A stretch of DNA of 64,000 nucleotides from Luzula sylvatica. Its lineage: Eukaryota > Streptophyta > Magnoliopsida > Poales > Juncaceae. The stretch is taken from positions 32,161,314 to 32,225,313 of the forward strand of contig OX326958.1 of the NCBI GenBank assembly GCA_946800325.1, read 5' to 3'. The notes beneath the pieces are model-generated. The model did not search any database. It was not told where the DNA came from and saw only the letters and a list, made by a program, of their open reading frames with translations. This document shows, piece after piece, positions 11,801 through 25,981 of the stretch; position 1 is the stretch's first letter; each line of letters opens with the position of its first letter. A program made the position numbers and the translations under genes.

Positions 11801-14800
11801 AAAACAAGATTTTAACGCTTTGTGGAGTTCAAATAACGTGTTTTGAGATCATTTGTATCGTATCTTTTGAGTACATAACTTTTCACCAAATTTCACAAAC
11901 ACTAAGAAAGTCTGTTTTCCGATTCAAAACAAGATTTTAACGCTTTGAGGAGCTCAAATAACGTGTTTTGAGATCATTTGTATCGTATCTTTTACTACAT
12001 AACTTTTCACCAAATTTCACAAACACTAAGAAAGTTTGTTTTTCGATACAAAACAAGATTTTAACGCTTTGTGGAGTTCAAATAACGTGTTTTGAGATCA
12101 TTTGTATCGTATCTTTTACTACATAAATTTTCACCAAATTTCACAAACACTAAGAAAGTTTGTTTTTCGATTCAAAACAAGATTTTAGCGCTTTGTGGAG
12201 TTCAAATAACGTGTTTTTAGATCATTTGTATCGTATCTTTTAGTACATAACTTTTCACCAAATTTCACAAACACTAAGAAAGTTTGTTTTTCGATTCAAA
12301 ACAAGATTTTAACGCTTTGTGGAGTTCAAATAACGTGTTCTGAGATCATTTGTATCGTATCTTTTACTACATAACTTTTCACCAAATTTCACAAACACTA
12401 AGAAAGTTTGTTTTTCGATTCAAAACAAGATTTTAACGCTTTGAGGAGTTCAAATAACGTGTTTTTAGATCATTTGTATCGTATCTTTTACAACATAACT
12501 TTTCACCGAATTTCACAAACACTAAGAAAGTTTGTTTTTCGATTAAAAACAAGATTTTAACGTTTTGATGATTTCAATTAACGTGTTTTTAGATCATTTG
12601 TATCGTATCTTTTACTACATAACTTTTCACCAAATTTCACAAACACTAAGAAAGTTTGTTTTTCGATTCAAAACAAGATTTTTGCGCGTTGTGGAGTTCA
12701 AATAACGTGTTTTGAGATCATTTGTATCGTATCTTTTACTACATAACTTTTCACCAAATTTCACAAACACTAAGAAAGTATGTTTTTCGATTCAAAACAA
12801 GATTTTAGCGCTTTGTGGAGTTCAAATAACGTGTTTTTAGATCATTTGTATCGTATCTTTTACTACATAAATTTTCACCAAATTTCACAAACACTAAGAA
12901 AGTTTGTTTTTCGATTCAAAACAAGATTTTAGCGCTTTGTGGAGTTCAAATAACGTGTTTTTAGATCATTTGTATCGTATCTTTTACTACATAAATTTTC
13001 ACCAAATTTCACAAACACTAAGAAAGTTTGTTTTTCGATACAAAACAAGATTTTAACGCTTTGTGGAGTTCAAATAACGTGTTTTGAGATCATTTGTATC
13101 GTATCTTTTACTACATAAATTTTCACCAAATTTCACAAACACTAAGAAAGTTTGTTTTTCGATTCAAAACAAGATTTTAACGCTTTGTGGAGTTCAAATA
13201 ACGTGTTTTGAGATCATTTGTGTCGTACCTTTTACTACATAACTTTTCACCAAATTTCACAAACACTAAGAAAGTTTGTTTTTCGATTCAAAACAAGATT
13301 TTAACGCTTTGAGGAGTTCAAATAACGTGTTTTTAGATCATTTGTATCGTATCTTTTACTACATAACTTTTCACCGAATTTCACAAACACTAAGAAATTT
13401 TGTTTTTCGATTCAAAACAAGATTTTAACGCTTTGTGGAGTTCAAATAACGTGTTTTGAGATCATTTGTATCGTATCTTTTACTACATAAATTTTCACCA
13501 AATTTCACAAACACTAAGAAAGTTTGTTTTTCGATTCAAAACAAGATTTTAGCGCTTTGTGGAGTTCAAATAACGTGTTTTTAGATCATTTGTATCGTAT
13601 CTTTTAGTACATAACTTTTCACCAAATTTCACAAACACTAAGAAAGTTTGTTTTTCGATTCAAAACAAGATTTTAACGCTTTGTGGAGTTCAAATAACGT
13701 GTTTTGAGATCATTTGTGTCGTATCTTTTACTACATAACTTTTCACCAAATTTCACAAACACTAAGAAAGTTTGTTTTTCGATTCAAAACAAGATTTTAA
13801 CGCTTTGAGGAGTTCAAATAACGTGTTTTTAGATCATTTGTATCGTATCTTTTACAACATAACTTTTCACCGAATTTCACAAACACTAAGAAAGTTTGTT
13901 TTTCGATTAAAAACAAGATTTTAACGTTTTGATGATTTCAATTAACGTGTTTTTAGATCATTTGTATCGTATCTTTTACTACATAACTTTTCACCAAATT
14001 TCACAAACACTAAGTAAGTTTGTTTTTCAATTCAAAACAAGATTTTTGCGCTTTGTGGAGTTCAAATAACGTGTTTTGAGATCATTTGTATCGTATCTTT
14101 TACTACATAACTTTTCACCAAATTTCACAAACACTAAGAAAGTTTGTTTTTCGATTCAAAACAAGATTTTAACGCTTTGTGGAGTTCAAATAACGTGTTT
14201 TGAGATCATTTGTATCGTATCTTTTACTACATAAATTTTCACCAAATTTCACAAACACTAAGAAAGTTTGTTTTTCGATTCAAAACAAGATTTTAGCGCT
14301 TTGTGGATTTCAAATAACGTGTTTTGAGATCATTTGTATCGTATCTTTTACTACATCAATTTTCACCAAATTTCACAAACACTAAGAAAGTTTGTTTTTC
14401 GATTCAAAACAAGATTTTAGCGCTTTGTGGAGTTCAAATAACGTGTTTTTAGATCATTTGTATCGTATCTTTTACTACATAATTTTTCACCAAATTTCAC
14501 AAACTCTAAGAAAGTTTGTTTTTCGATTCAAAACAAGATTTTAACGATTTGTGGAGTTCAAATAACGTGTTTTGAGATCATTTGTGTCGTATCTTTTACT
14601 ACATAACTTTTCACCAAATTTCACAAACACTAAGAAAGTTTGTTTTTCGATTCAAAACAAGATTTTAACGCTTTGAGGAGTTCAAATAACGTGTTTTTAG
14701 ATCATTTGTATCGTATCTTTTACTACATAACTTTTCACCAAATTTCACAAACACTAAGAAAGTTTGTTTTTCGATTCAAAACAAGATTTTAGCGCTTTGT

Positions 14801-15650
14801 GGAGTTCAAATAACGTGTTTTTAGATCATTTGTATCGTATCTTTTACTACATAACTTTTCACCAAATTTCACAAACTCTAAGAAAGTTTGTTTTTCGATT
14901 CAAAACAAGATTTTAACGCTTTGTGGAGTTCAAATAACGTGCTTTGAGATCATTTGTGTCGTATCTTTTACTACATAACTTTTCACCAAATTTCACAAAC
15001 ACTAAGAAAGTTTGTTTTTCGATTCAAAACAAGATTTTAACGCTTTGAGGAGTTCAAATAACGTGTTTTGAGATCATTTGTATCGTATCTTTTACTACAT
15101 CAATTTTCACCAAATTTCACAAACACTAAGAAAGTTTGTTTTTCGATTCAAAACAAGATTTTAGCGCTTTGTGGAGTTCAAATAACGTGTTTTTAGATCA
15201 TTTGTATCGTATCTTTTACTACATAACTTTTCACCAAATTTCACAAACTCTAAGAAAGTTTGTTTTTCGATTCAAAACAAGATTTTAACGCTTTGTGGAG
15301 TTCAAATAACGTGTTTTGAGATCATTTGTGTCGTATCTTTTACTACATAACTTTTCACCAAATTTCACAAACACTAAGAAAGTTTGTTTTTCGATTCAAA
15401 ACAAGATTTTAACGCTTTGAGGAGTTCAAATAACGTGTTTTTAGATCATTTGTATCGTATCTTTTACAACATAACTTTTCACCGAATTTCACAAACACTA
15501 AGAAAGTTTGTTTTTCGATGAAAAACAAGATTTTAACGTTTTGATGATTTCAATTAACGTGTTTTTAGATCATTTGTATCGTATCTTTTACTACATAACT
15601 TTTCACCAAATTTCACAAACACTAAGAAAGTTTGTTTTTCGAGTCAAAAC
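8440..15650 (+). repeat. Duplicated 2.5-kb satellite segment at 4,713-bp offset (38 monomers)
   Basis: Segments of about 8440-10940 and 13153-15650 share rare private variants at an offset of exactly 4,713 bp: aaattttg 8682/13395, gtaagtttg with tcaattc 9301/14014, acgatttgtg 9831/14544. The roughly 2.2 kb between them follows other combinations. Limits are approximate. Confidence 0.7.
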
Positions 15651-16205
15651 AAGATTTTTGCGCGTTGTGGAGTTCAAATAACGTGTTTTGAGATCATTTG
15701 TATCGTATCTTTTACTACATAACTTTTCACCAAATTTCACAAACACTAAGAAAGTATGTTTTTCGATTCAAAACAAGATTTTAACGCTTTGTGGAGTTCA
15801 AATAACGTGTTCTGAGATCATTTGTATCGTATCTTTTACTACATAACTTTTCACCAAATTTCACAAACACTAAGAAAGTTTGTTTTTCGATTCAAAACAA
15901 GATTTTAACGCTTTGAGGAGTTCAAATAACGTGTTTTTAGATCATTTGTATCGTATCTTTTACAACATAACTTTTCACCGAATTTCACAAACACTAAGAA
16001 AGTTTGTTTTTCGATTAAAAACAAGATTTTAACGTTTTGATGATTTCAATTAACGTGTTTTTAGATCATTTGTATCGTATCTTTTACTACATAACTTTTC
16101 ACCAAATTTCACAAACACTAAGAAAGTTTGTTTTTCGATTCAAAACAAGATTTTAACGCTTTGTGGAGTTCAAATAACGTGTTTTGAGATCATTTGTATC
16201 GTATC

Positions 16206-19200
16206 TTTTGAGTACATAACTTTTCACCAAATTTCACACACACTAAGAAAGTCTGTTTTCCGATTCAAAACAAGATTTTAACGCTTTGAGGAGCTCAAAT
16301 AACGTGTTTTGAGATCATTTGTATCGTATCTTTTGCTACATAACTTTTCACCAAATTTCACAAACACTAAGAAAGTTTGTTTTTCGATACAAAACAAGAT
16401 TTTAACGCTTTGTGGAGTTCAAATAACGTGTTTTGAGATCATTTGTATCGTATCTTTTACTACATAAATTTTCACCAAATTTCACAAACACTAAGAAAGT
16501 TTGTTTTTCGATTCAAAACAAGATTTTAGCGCTTTGTGGAGTTCAAATAACGTGTTTTTAGATCATTTGTATCGTATCTTTTACTAAATAACTTTTCACC
16601 AAATTTCACAAACACTAAGAAAGTTTGTTTTTCGATTCAAAACAAGATTTTAACGCTTTGTGGAGTTCAAATAACGTGTTTTGAGATCATTTGTGTCGTA
16701 CCTTTTACTACATAACTTTTCACCAAATTTCACAAACACTAAGAAAGTTTGTTTTTCGATTCAAAACAAGATTTTAACGCTTTGAGGAGTTCAAATAACG
16801 TGTTTTTAGATCATTTGTATCGTATCTTTTACTACATAACTTTTCACCGAATTTCACAAACACTAAGAAAGTTTGTTTTTCGATTCAAAACAAGATTTTA
16901 ACGCTTTGTGGAGTTCAAATAACGTGTTTTGAGATCATTTGTATCGTATCTTTTACTACATAAATTTTCACCAAATTTCACAAACACTAAGAAAGTTTGT
17001 TTTTCGATTCAAAACAAGATTTTAGCGCTTTGTGGAGTTCAAATAACGTGTTTTTAGATCATTTGTATCGTATCTTTTACTACATAAATTTTTGACCAAA
17101 TTTCACAAACACTAAGAAAGTTTGTTTTTCGATTCAAAACAAGATTTTAGCGCTTTGTGGAGTTCAAATAACGTGTTTTTAGATCATTTGTATCGTATCT
17201 TTTACTACATAACTTTTCACCAAATTTCACAAACTCTAAGAAAGTTTGTTTTTCGATTCAAAACAAGATTTTAACGCTTTGTGGAGTTCAAATAACGTGT
17301 TTTGAGATCATTTGTGTCGTATCTTTTACTACATAACTTTTCACCAAATTTCACAAACACTAAGAAAGTTTGTTTTTCGATTCAAAACAAGATTTTAACG
17401 CTTTGAGGAGTTCAAATAACGTGTTTTGAGATCATTTGTATCGTATCTTTTACTACATCAATTTTCACCAAATTTCACAAACACTAAGAAAGTTTGTTTT
17501 TCGATTCAAAACAAGATTTTAGCGCTTTGTGGAGTTCAAATAACGTGTTTTTAGATCATTTGTATCGTATCTTTTACTACATAACTTTTCACCAAATTTC
17601 ACAAACTCTAAGAAAGTTTGTTTTTCGATTCAAAACAAGATTTTAACGCTTTGTGGAGTTCAAATAACGTGTTTTGAGATCATTTGTGTCGTATCTTTTA
17701 GTACATAACTTTTCACCAAATTTCACAAACACTAAGAAAGTTTGTTTTTCGATTCAAAACAAGATTTTAACGCTTTGAGGAGTTCAAATAACGTGTTTTT
17801 AGATCATTTGTATCGTATCTTTTACAACATAACTTTTCACCGAATTTCACAAACACTAAGAAAGTTTGTTTTTCGATGAAAAACAAGATTTTAACGTTTT
17901 GATGATTTCAATTAACGTGTTTTTAGATCATTTGTATCGTATCTTTTACTACATAACTTTTCACCAAATTTCACAAACACTAAGAAAGTTTGTTTTTCGA
18001 GTCAAAACAAGATTTTTGCGCTTTGTGGAGTTCAAATAACGTGTTTTGAGATCATTTGTATCGTATCTTTTACTACATAACTTTTCACCAAATTTCACAA
18101 ACACTAAGAAAGTTTGTTTTTCGATTCAAAACAAGATTTTAACGCTTTGTGGAGTTCAAATAACGTGTTCTGAGATCATTTGTATCGTATCTTTTACTAC
18201 ATAACTTTTCACCAAATTTCACAAACAGTAAGAAAGTTTGTTTTTCGATTCAAAACAAGATTTTAACGCTTTGAGGAGTTCAAATAACGTGTTTTTAGAT
18301 CATTTGTATCGTATCTTTTACAACATAACTTTTCACCGAATTTCACAAACACTAAGAAAGTTTGTTTTTCGATTAAAAACAAGATTTTAACGTTTTGATG
18401 ATTTCAATTAACGTGTTTTTAGATCATTTGTATCGTATCTTTTACTACATAACTTTGCACCAAATTTCACAAACACTAAGAAAGTTTGTTTTTCGATTCA
18501 AAACAAGATTTTTGCGCGTTGTGGAGTTCAAATAACGTGTTTTGAGATCATTTGTATCGTATCTTTTACTACATAACTTTTCACCAAATTTCACAAACAC
18601 TAAGAAAGTATGTTTTTCGATTCAAAACAAGATTTTACCGCTTTGTGGAGTTCAAATAACGTGTTTTTAGATCATTTGTATCGTATCTTTTACTACATAA
18701 ATTTTCACCAAATTTCACAAACACTAAGAAAGTTTGTTTTTCGATTCAAAACAAGATTTTAGCGCTTTGTGGAGTTCAAATAACGTGTTTTTAGATCATT
18801 TGTATCGTATCTTTTACTACATGACTTTTCACCAAATTTCACAAACACTAAGAAAGTTTGTTTTTCGATTCAAAACAAGATTTTAACGCTTTGTGGAGTT
18901 CAAACAACGTGTTTTGAGATCATTTGTATCGTATCTTTTGAGTACATAACTTTTCACCAAATTTCACAAACACTAAGAAAGTCTGTTTTCCGATTCAAAA
19001 CAAGATTTTAACGCTTTGAGGAGCTCAAATAACGTGTTTTGAGATCATTTGTATCGTATCTTTTACTACATAACTTTTCACCAAATTTCACAAACACTAA
19101 GAAAGTTTGTTTTTCGATTCAAAACAAGATTTTAACGCTTTGAGGAGTTCAAATAACGTGTTTTTAGATCATTTGTATCGTATCTTTTACAACATAACTT

Positions 19201-22200
19201 TTCACCGAATTTCACAAACACTAAGAAAGTTTGTTTTTCGATTAAAAACAAGATTTTAACGTTTTGATGATTTCAATTAACGTGTTTTTAGATCATTTGT
19301 ATCGTATCTTTTACTACATAACTTTTCACCAAATTTCACAAACACTAAGAAAGTTTGTTTTTCGATTCAAAACAAGATTTTTGCGCGTTGTGGAGTTCAA
19401 ATAACGTGTTTTGAGATCATTTGTATCGTATCTTTTACTACATAACTTTTCACCAAATTTCACAAACACTAAGAAAGTATGTTTTTCGATTCAAAACAAG
19501 ATTTTAGCGCTTTGTGGAGTTCAAATAACGTGTTTTTAGATCATTTGTATCGTATCTTTTACTACATAAATTTTCACCAAATTTCACAAACACTAAGAAA
19601 GTTTGTTTTTCGATTCAAAACAAGATTTTAGCGCTTTGTGGAGTTCAAATAACGTGTTTTTAGATCATTTGTATCGTATCTTTTACTACATAACTTTTCA
19701 CCAAATTTCACAAACACTAAGAAAGTTTGTTTTTCGATTCAAAACAAGATTTTAACGCTTTGTGGAGTTCAAATAACGTGTTTTGAGATCATTTGTATCG
19801 TATCTTTTGAGTACATAACTTTTCACCAAATTTCACAAACACTAAGAAAGTCTGTTTTCCGATTCAAAACAAGATTTTAACGCTTTGAGGAGCTCAAATA
19901 ACGTGTTTTGAGATCATTTGTATCGTATCTTTTGCTACATAACTTTTCACCAAATTTCACAAACACTAAGAAAGTTTGTTTTTCGATACAAAACAAGATT
20001 TTAACGCTTTGTGGAGTTCAAATAACGTGTTTTGAGATCATTTGTATCGTATCTTTTACTACATAAATTTTCACCAAATTTCACAAACACTAAGAAAGTT
20101 TGTTTTTCGATTCAAAACAAGATTTTAGCGCTTTGTGGAGTTCAAATAACGTGTTTTTAGATCATTTGTATCGTATCTTTTACTAAATAACTTTTCACCA
20201 AATTTCACAAACACTAAGAAAGTTTGTTTTTCGATTCAAAACAAGATTTTAACGCTTTGTGGAGTTCAAATAACGTGTTTTGAGATCATTTGTGTCGTAC
20301 CTTTTACTACATAACTTTTCACCAAATTTCACAAACACTAAGAAAGTTTGTTTTTCGATTCAAAACAAGATTTTAACGCTTTGAGGAGTTCAAATAACGT
20401 GTTTTTAGATCATTTGTATCGTATCTTTTACTACATAACTTTTCACCGAATTTCACAAACACTAAGAAAGTTTGTTTTTCGATTCAAAACAAGATTTTAA
20501 CGCTTTGTGGAGTTCAAATAACGTGTTTTGAGATCATTTGTATCGTATCTTTTACTACATAAATTTTCACCAAATTTCACAAACACTAAGAAAGTTTGTT
20601 TTTCGATTCAAAACAAGATTTTAGCGCTTTGTGGAGTTCAAATAACGTGTTTTTAGATCATTTGTATCGTATCTTTTACTACATAAATTTTTGACCAAAT
20701 TTCACAAACACTAAGAAAGTTTGTTTTTCGATTCAAAACAAGATTTTAGCGCTTTGTGGAGTTCAAATAACGTGTTTTTAGATCATTTGTATCGTATCTT
20801 TTACTACATAACTTTTCACCAAATTTCACAAACTCTAAGAAAGTTTGTTTTTCGATTCAAAACAAGATTTTAACGCTTTGTGGAGTTCAAATAACGTGTT
20901 TTGAGATCATTTGTGTCGTATCTTTTACTACATAACTTTTCACCAAATTTCACAAACACTAAGAAAGTTTGTTTTTCGATTCAAAACAAGATTTTAACGC
21001 TTTGAGGAGTTCAAATAACGTGTTTTGAGATCATTTGTATCGTATCTTTTACTACATCAATTTTCACCAAATTTCACAAACACTAAGAAAGTTTGTTTTT
21101 CGATTCAAAACAAGATTTTAGCGCTTTGTGGAGTTCAAATAACGTGTTTTTAGATCATTTGTATCGTATCTTTTACTACATAACTTTTCACCAAATTTCA
21201 CAAACTCTAAGAAAGTTTGTTTTTCGATTCAAAACAAGATTTTAACGCTTTGTGGAGTTCAAATAACGTGTTTTGAGATCATTTGTGTCGTATCTTTTAG
21301 TACATAACTTTTCACCAAATTTCACAAACACTAAGAAAGTTTGTTTTTCGATTCAAAACAAGATTTTAACGCTTTGAGGAGTTCAAATAACGTGTTTTTA
21401 GATCATTTGTATCGTATCTTTTACAACATAACTTTTCACCGAATTTCACAAACACTAAGAAAGTTTGTTTTTCGATGAAAAACAAGATTTTAACGTTTTG
21501 ATGATTTCAATTAACGTGTTTTTAGATCATTTGTATCGTATCTTTTACTACATAACTTTTCACCAAATTTCACAAACACTAAGAAAGTTTGTTTTTCGAG
21601 TCAAAACAAGATTTTTGCGCTTTGTGGAGTTCAAATAACGTGTTTTGAGATCATTTGTATCGTATCTTTTACTACATAACTTTTCACCAAATTTCACAAA
21701 CACTAAGAAAGTTTGTTTTTCGATTCAAAACAAGATTTTAACGCTTTGTGGAGTTCAAATAACGTGTTCTGAGATCATTTGTATCGTATCTTTTACTACA
21801 TAACTTTTCACCAAATTTCACAAACAGTAAGAAAGTTTGTTTTTCGATTCAAAACAAGATTTTAACGCTTTGAGGAGTTCAAATAACGTGTTTTTAGATC
21901 ATTTGTATCGTATCTTTTACAACATAACTTTTCACCGAATTTCACAAACACTAAGAAAGTTTGTTTTTCGATTAAAAACAAGATTTTAACGTTTTGATGA
22001 TTTCAATTAACGTGTTTTTAGATCATTTGTATCGTATCTTTTACTACATAACTTTGCACCAAATTTCACAAACACTAAGAAAGTTTGTTTTTCGATTCAA
22101 AACAAGATTTTTGCGCGTTGTGGAGTTCAAATAACGTGTTTTGAGATCATTTGTATCGTATCTTTTACTACATAACTTTTCACCAAATTTCACAAACACT

Positions 22201-23403
22201 AAGAAAGTATGTTTTTCGATTCAAAACAAGATTTTACCGCTTTGTGGAGTTCAAATAACGTGTTTTTAGATCATTTGTATCGTATCTTTTACTACATAAA
22301 TTTTCACCAAATTTCACAAACACTAAGAAAGTTTGTTTTTCGATTCAAAACAAGATTTTAGCGCTTTGTGGAGTTCAAATAACGTGTTTTTAAATCATTT
22401 GTATCGTATCTTTTACTACATGACTTTTCACCAAATTTCACAAACACTAAGAAAGTTTGTTTTTCGATTCAAAACAAGATTTTAACGCTTTGTGGAGTTC
22501 AAACAACGTGTTTTGAGATCATTTGTATCGTATCTTTTGAGTACATAACTTTTCACCAAATTTCACAAACACTAAGAAAGTCTGTTTTCCGATTCAAAAC
22601 AAGATTTTAACGCTTTGAGGAGCTCAAATAACGTGTTTTGAGATCATTTGTATCGTATCTTTTACTACATAACTTTTCACCAAATTTCACAAACACTAAG
22701 AAAGTTTGTTTTTCGATTCAAAACAAGATTTTAACGCTTTGAGGAGTTCAAATAACGTGTTTTTAGATCATTTGTATCGTATCTTTTACAACATAACTTT
22801 TCACCGAATTTCACAAACACTAAGAAAGTTTGTTTTTCGATTAAAAACAAGATTTTAACGTTTTGATGATTTCAATTAACGTGTTTTTAGATCATTTGTA
22901 TCGTATCTTTTACTACATAACTTTTCACCAAATTTCACAAACACTAAGAAAGTTTGTTTTTCGATTCAAAACAAGATTTTTGCGCGTTGTGGAGTTCAAA
23001 TAACGTGTTTTGAGATCATTTGTATCGTATCTTTTACTACATAACTTTTCACCAAATTTCACAAACACTAAGAAAGTATGTTTTTCGATTCAAAACAAGA
23101 TTTTAGCGCTTTGTGGAGTTCAAATAACGTGTTTTTAGATCATTTGTATCGTATCTTTTACTACATAAATTTTCACCAAATTTCACAAACACTAAGAAAG
23201 TTTGTTTTTCGATTCAAAACAAGATTTTAGCGATTTGTGGAGTTCAAATAACGTGTTTTTAGATCATTTGTATCGTATCTTTTACTACATAACTTTTCAC
23301 CAAATTTCACAAACACTAAGAAAGTTTGTTTTTCGATTCAAAACAAGATTTTAACGCTTTGTGGAGTTCAAATAACGTGTTTTGAGATCATTTGTATCGT
23401 ATC
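16206..23403 (+). repeat. Two tandem 29-monomer higher-order repeats (3,599 bp each)
   Basis: Copy A (16206-19804) and copy B (19805-23403) share private variants at a 3,599-bp offset: ttttgctaca 16331/19930, tacataaatttttgacc 17081/20680, aactttgcacc 18451/22050, gattttaccg 18631/22230, caaacaacg 18901/22500. Few differences separate them (for example cacacacta only in A near 16237). Homology stops about one monomer after 23403. Confidence 0.85.
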
Positions 23404-25981
23404 TTTCGAGTACATAACTTTTCACCAAATTTCACAAACACTAAGAAAGTCTGTTTTCCGATTCAAAACAAGATTTTAACGCTTTGAGGAGTTCAAATAA
23501 CGTGTTTTTAGATCATTTGTATCGTATCTTTTACTACATAACTTTTCACCAAATTTCACAAACACTAAGAAAGTTTGTTTTTCGATTCAAAACAAGATTT
23601 TAACGCTTTGTGGAGTTCAAATAACGTGTTTTGAGATCATTTGTGTCGTACCTTTTACTACATAACTTTTCACCAAATTTCACAAACACTAAGAAAGTTT
23701 GTTTTTCGATTCAAAACAAGATTTTAACGCTTTGAGGAGTTCAAATAACGTGTTTTTAGATCATTTGTATCGTATCTTTTACTACATAACTTTTCACCGA
23801 ATTTCACAAACACTAAGAAAGTTTGTTTTTCGATTCAAAACAAGATTTTAACGCTTTGTGGAGTTCAAATAACGTGTTTTGAGATCATTTGTATCGTATC
23901 TTTTACTACATAAATTTTCACCAAATTTCACAAACACTAAGAAAGTTTGTTTTTCGATTCAAAACAAGATTTTAGCGCTTTGTGGAGTTCAAATAACGTG
24001 TTTTTAGATCATTTGTATCGTATCTTTTACTACATAACTTTTCACCAAATTTCACAAACACTAAGAAAGTTTGTTTTTCGATTCAAAACAAGATTTTAAC
24101 GCTTTGTGGAGTTCAAATAACGTGTTTTGAGATCATTTGTATCGTATCTTTTGAGTACATAACTTTTCACCAAATTTCACAAACACTAAGAAAGTCTGTT
24201 TTCCGATTCAAAACAAGATTTTAACGCTTTGAGGAGCTCAAATAACGTGTTTTGAGATCATTTGTATCGTATCTTTTACTACATAACTTTTCACCAAATT
24301 TCACAAACACTAAGAAAGTTTGTTTTTCGATACAAAACAAGATTTTAACGCTTTGTGGAGTTCAAATAACGTGTTTTGAGATCATTTGTATCGTATCTTT
24401 TACTACATAAATTTTCACCAAATTTCACAAACCCTAAGAAAGTTTGTTTTTCGATTCAAAACAAGATTTTAGCGCTTTGTGGAGTTCAAATAACGTGTTT
24501 TTAGATCATTTGTATCGTATCTTTTACTAAATAACTTTTCACCAAATTTCACATACACTAAGAAAGTTTGTTTTTCGATTCAAAACAAGATTTTAACGCT
24601 TTGTGGAGTTCAAATAACGTGTTCTGAGATCATTTGTATCGTATCTTTTACTACATAACTTTTCACCAAATTTCACAAATACTAAGAAAGTTTGTTTTTC
24701 GATTCAAAACAAGATTTTAACGCTTTGTGGAGTTCAAATAACGTGTTTTAGATCATTTGTATCGTATCTTTTACTACATAACTTTTCACCAAATTTCACA
24801 AACACTAAGAAAGTTTGTTTTTCGATTCAAAACAAGATTTTTGCGCTTTGTGGAGTTCAAATAACTTGTTTTGAGATCATTTGTATCGTATCTTTTACTA
24901 CATAACTTTTCACCAAATTTCACAAACACTAAGAAAGTTTGTTTTTCGATTCAAAACAAGATTTTAAAGCTTTGTGGAGTTCAAATAACGTGTTCTGAGA
25001 TCATTTGTATCGTATCTTTTACTACATAACTTTTCACCAAATTTCACAAACACTAAGAAAGTTTGTTTTTCGATTCAAAACAAGATTTTAACGCTTTGTG
25101 GAGTTCAAATAACGTGTTCTGAGATCATTTGTATGGTATCTTTTACTACATAAAATTTCACCAAATTTCACAAACACTAAGAAAGTTTGTTTTTCGATTC
25201 AAAACAAGATTTTAGCGCTTTGTGGAGTTCAAATAACGTGTTTTTAGATCATTTGTATCGTATCTTTTACTACATAACTTTTCACCAAATTTCACAAACA
25301 CTTAGAAAGTTTGTTTTTCGATTCAAAACAAGATTTTAACGCTTTGTGGAGTTCAAATAACGTGTTTTGAGATCATTTGTGTCGTATCTTTTACTACATA
25401 ACTTTTCACCAAATTTCACAAACACTAAGAAAGTTTGTTTTTCGATTCAAAACAAGATTTTAACGCTTTGAGGAGTTCAAATAACGTGTTTTTAGATCAT
25501 TTGTATCGTATCTTTTACAACATAACTTTTCACCGAATTTCACAAACACTAAGAAAGTTTGTTTTTCGATTAAAAACAAGATTTTAACGTTTTGATGATT
25601 TCAATTAACGTGTTTTTAGATCATTTGTATCGTATCTTTTACTACATAACTTTTCACCAAATTTCACAAACACTAAGAAAGTTTGTTTTTCGATTCAAAA
25701 CAAGATTTTTGCGCTTTGTGGAGTTCAAATAACGTGTTTTGAGATCATTTGTATCGTATCTTTTACTACATAACTTTTCACCAAATTTCACAAACACTAA
25801 GAAAGTATGTTTTTCGATTCAAAACAAGATTTTAACGCTTTGTGGAGTTCAAATAACGTGTTCTGAGATCATTTGTATCGTATCTTTTACTACATAACTT
25901 TTCACCAAATTTCACAAACACTAAGAAAGTTTGTTTTTCGATTCAAAACAAGATTTTAACGCTTTGAGGAGTTCAAATAAC

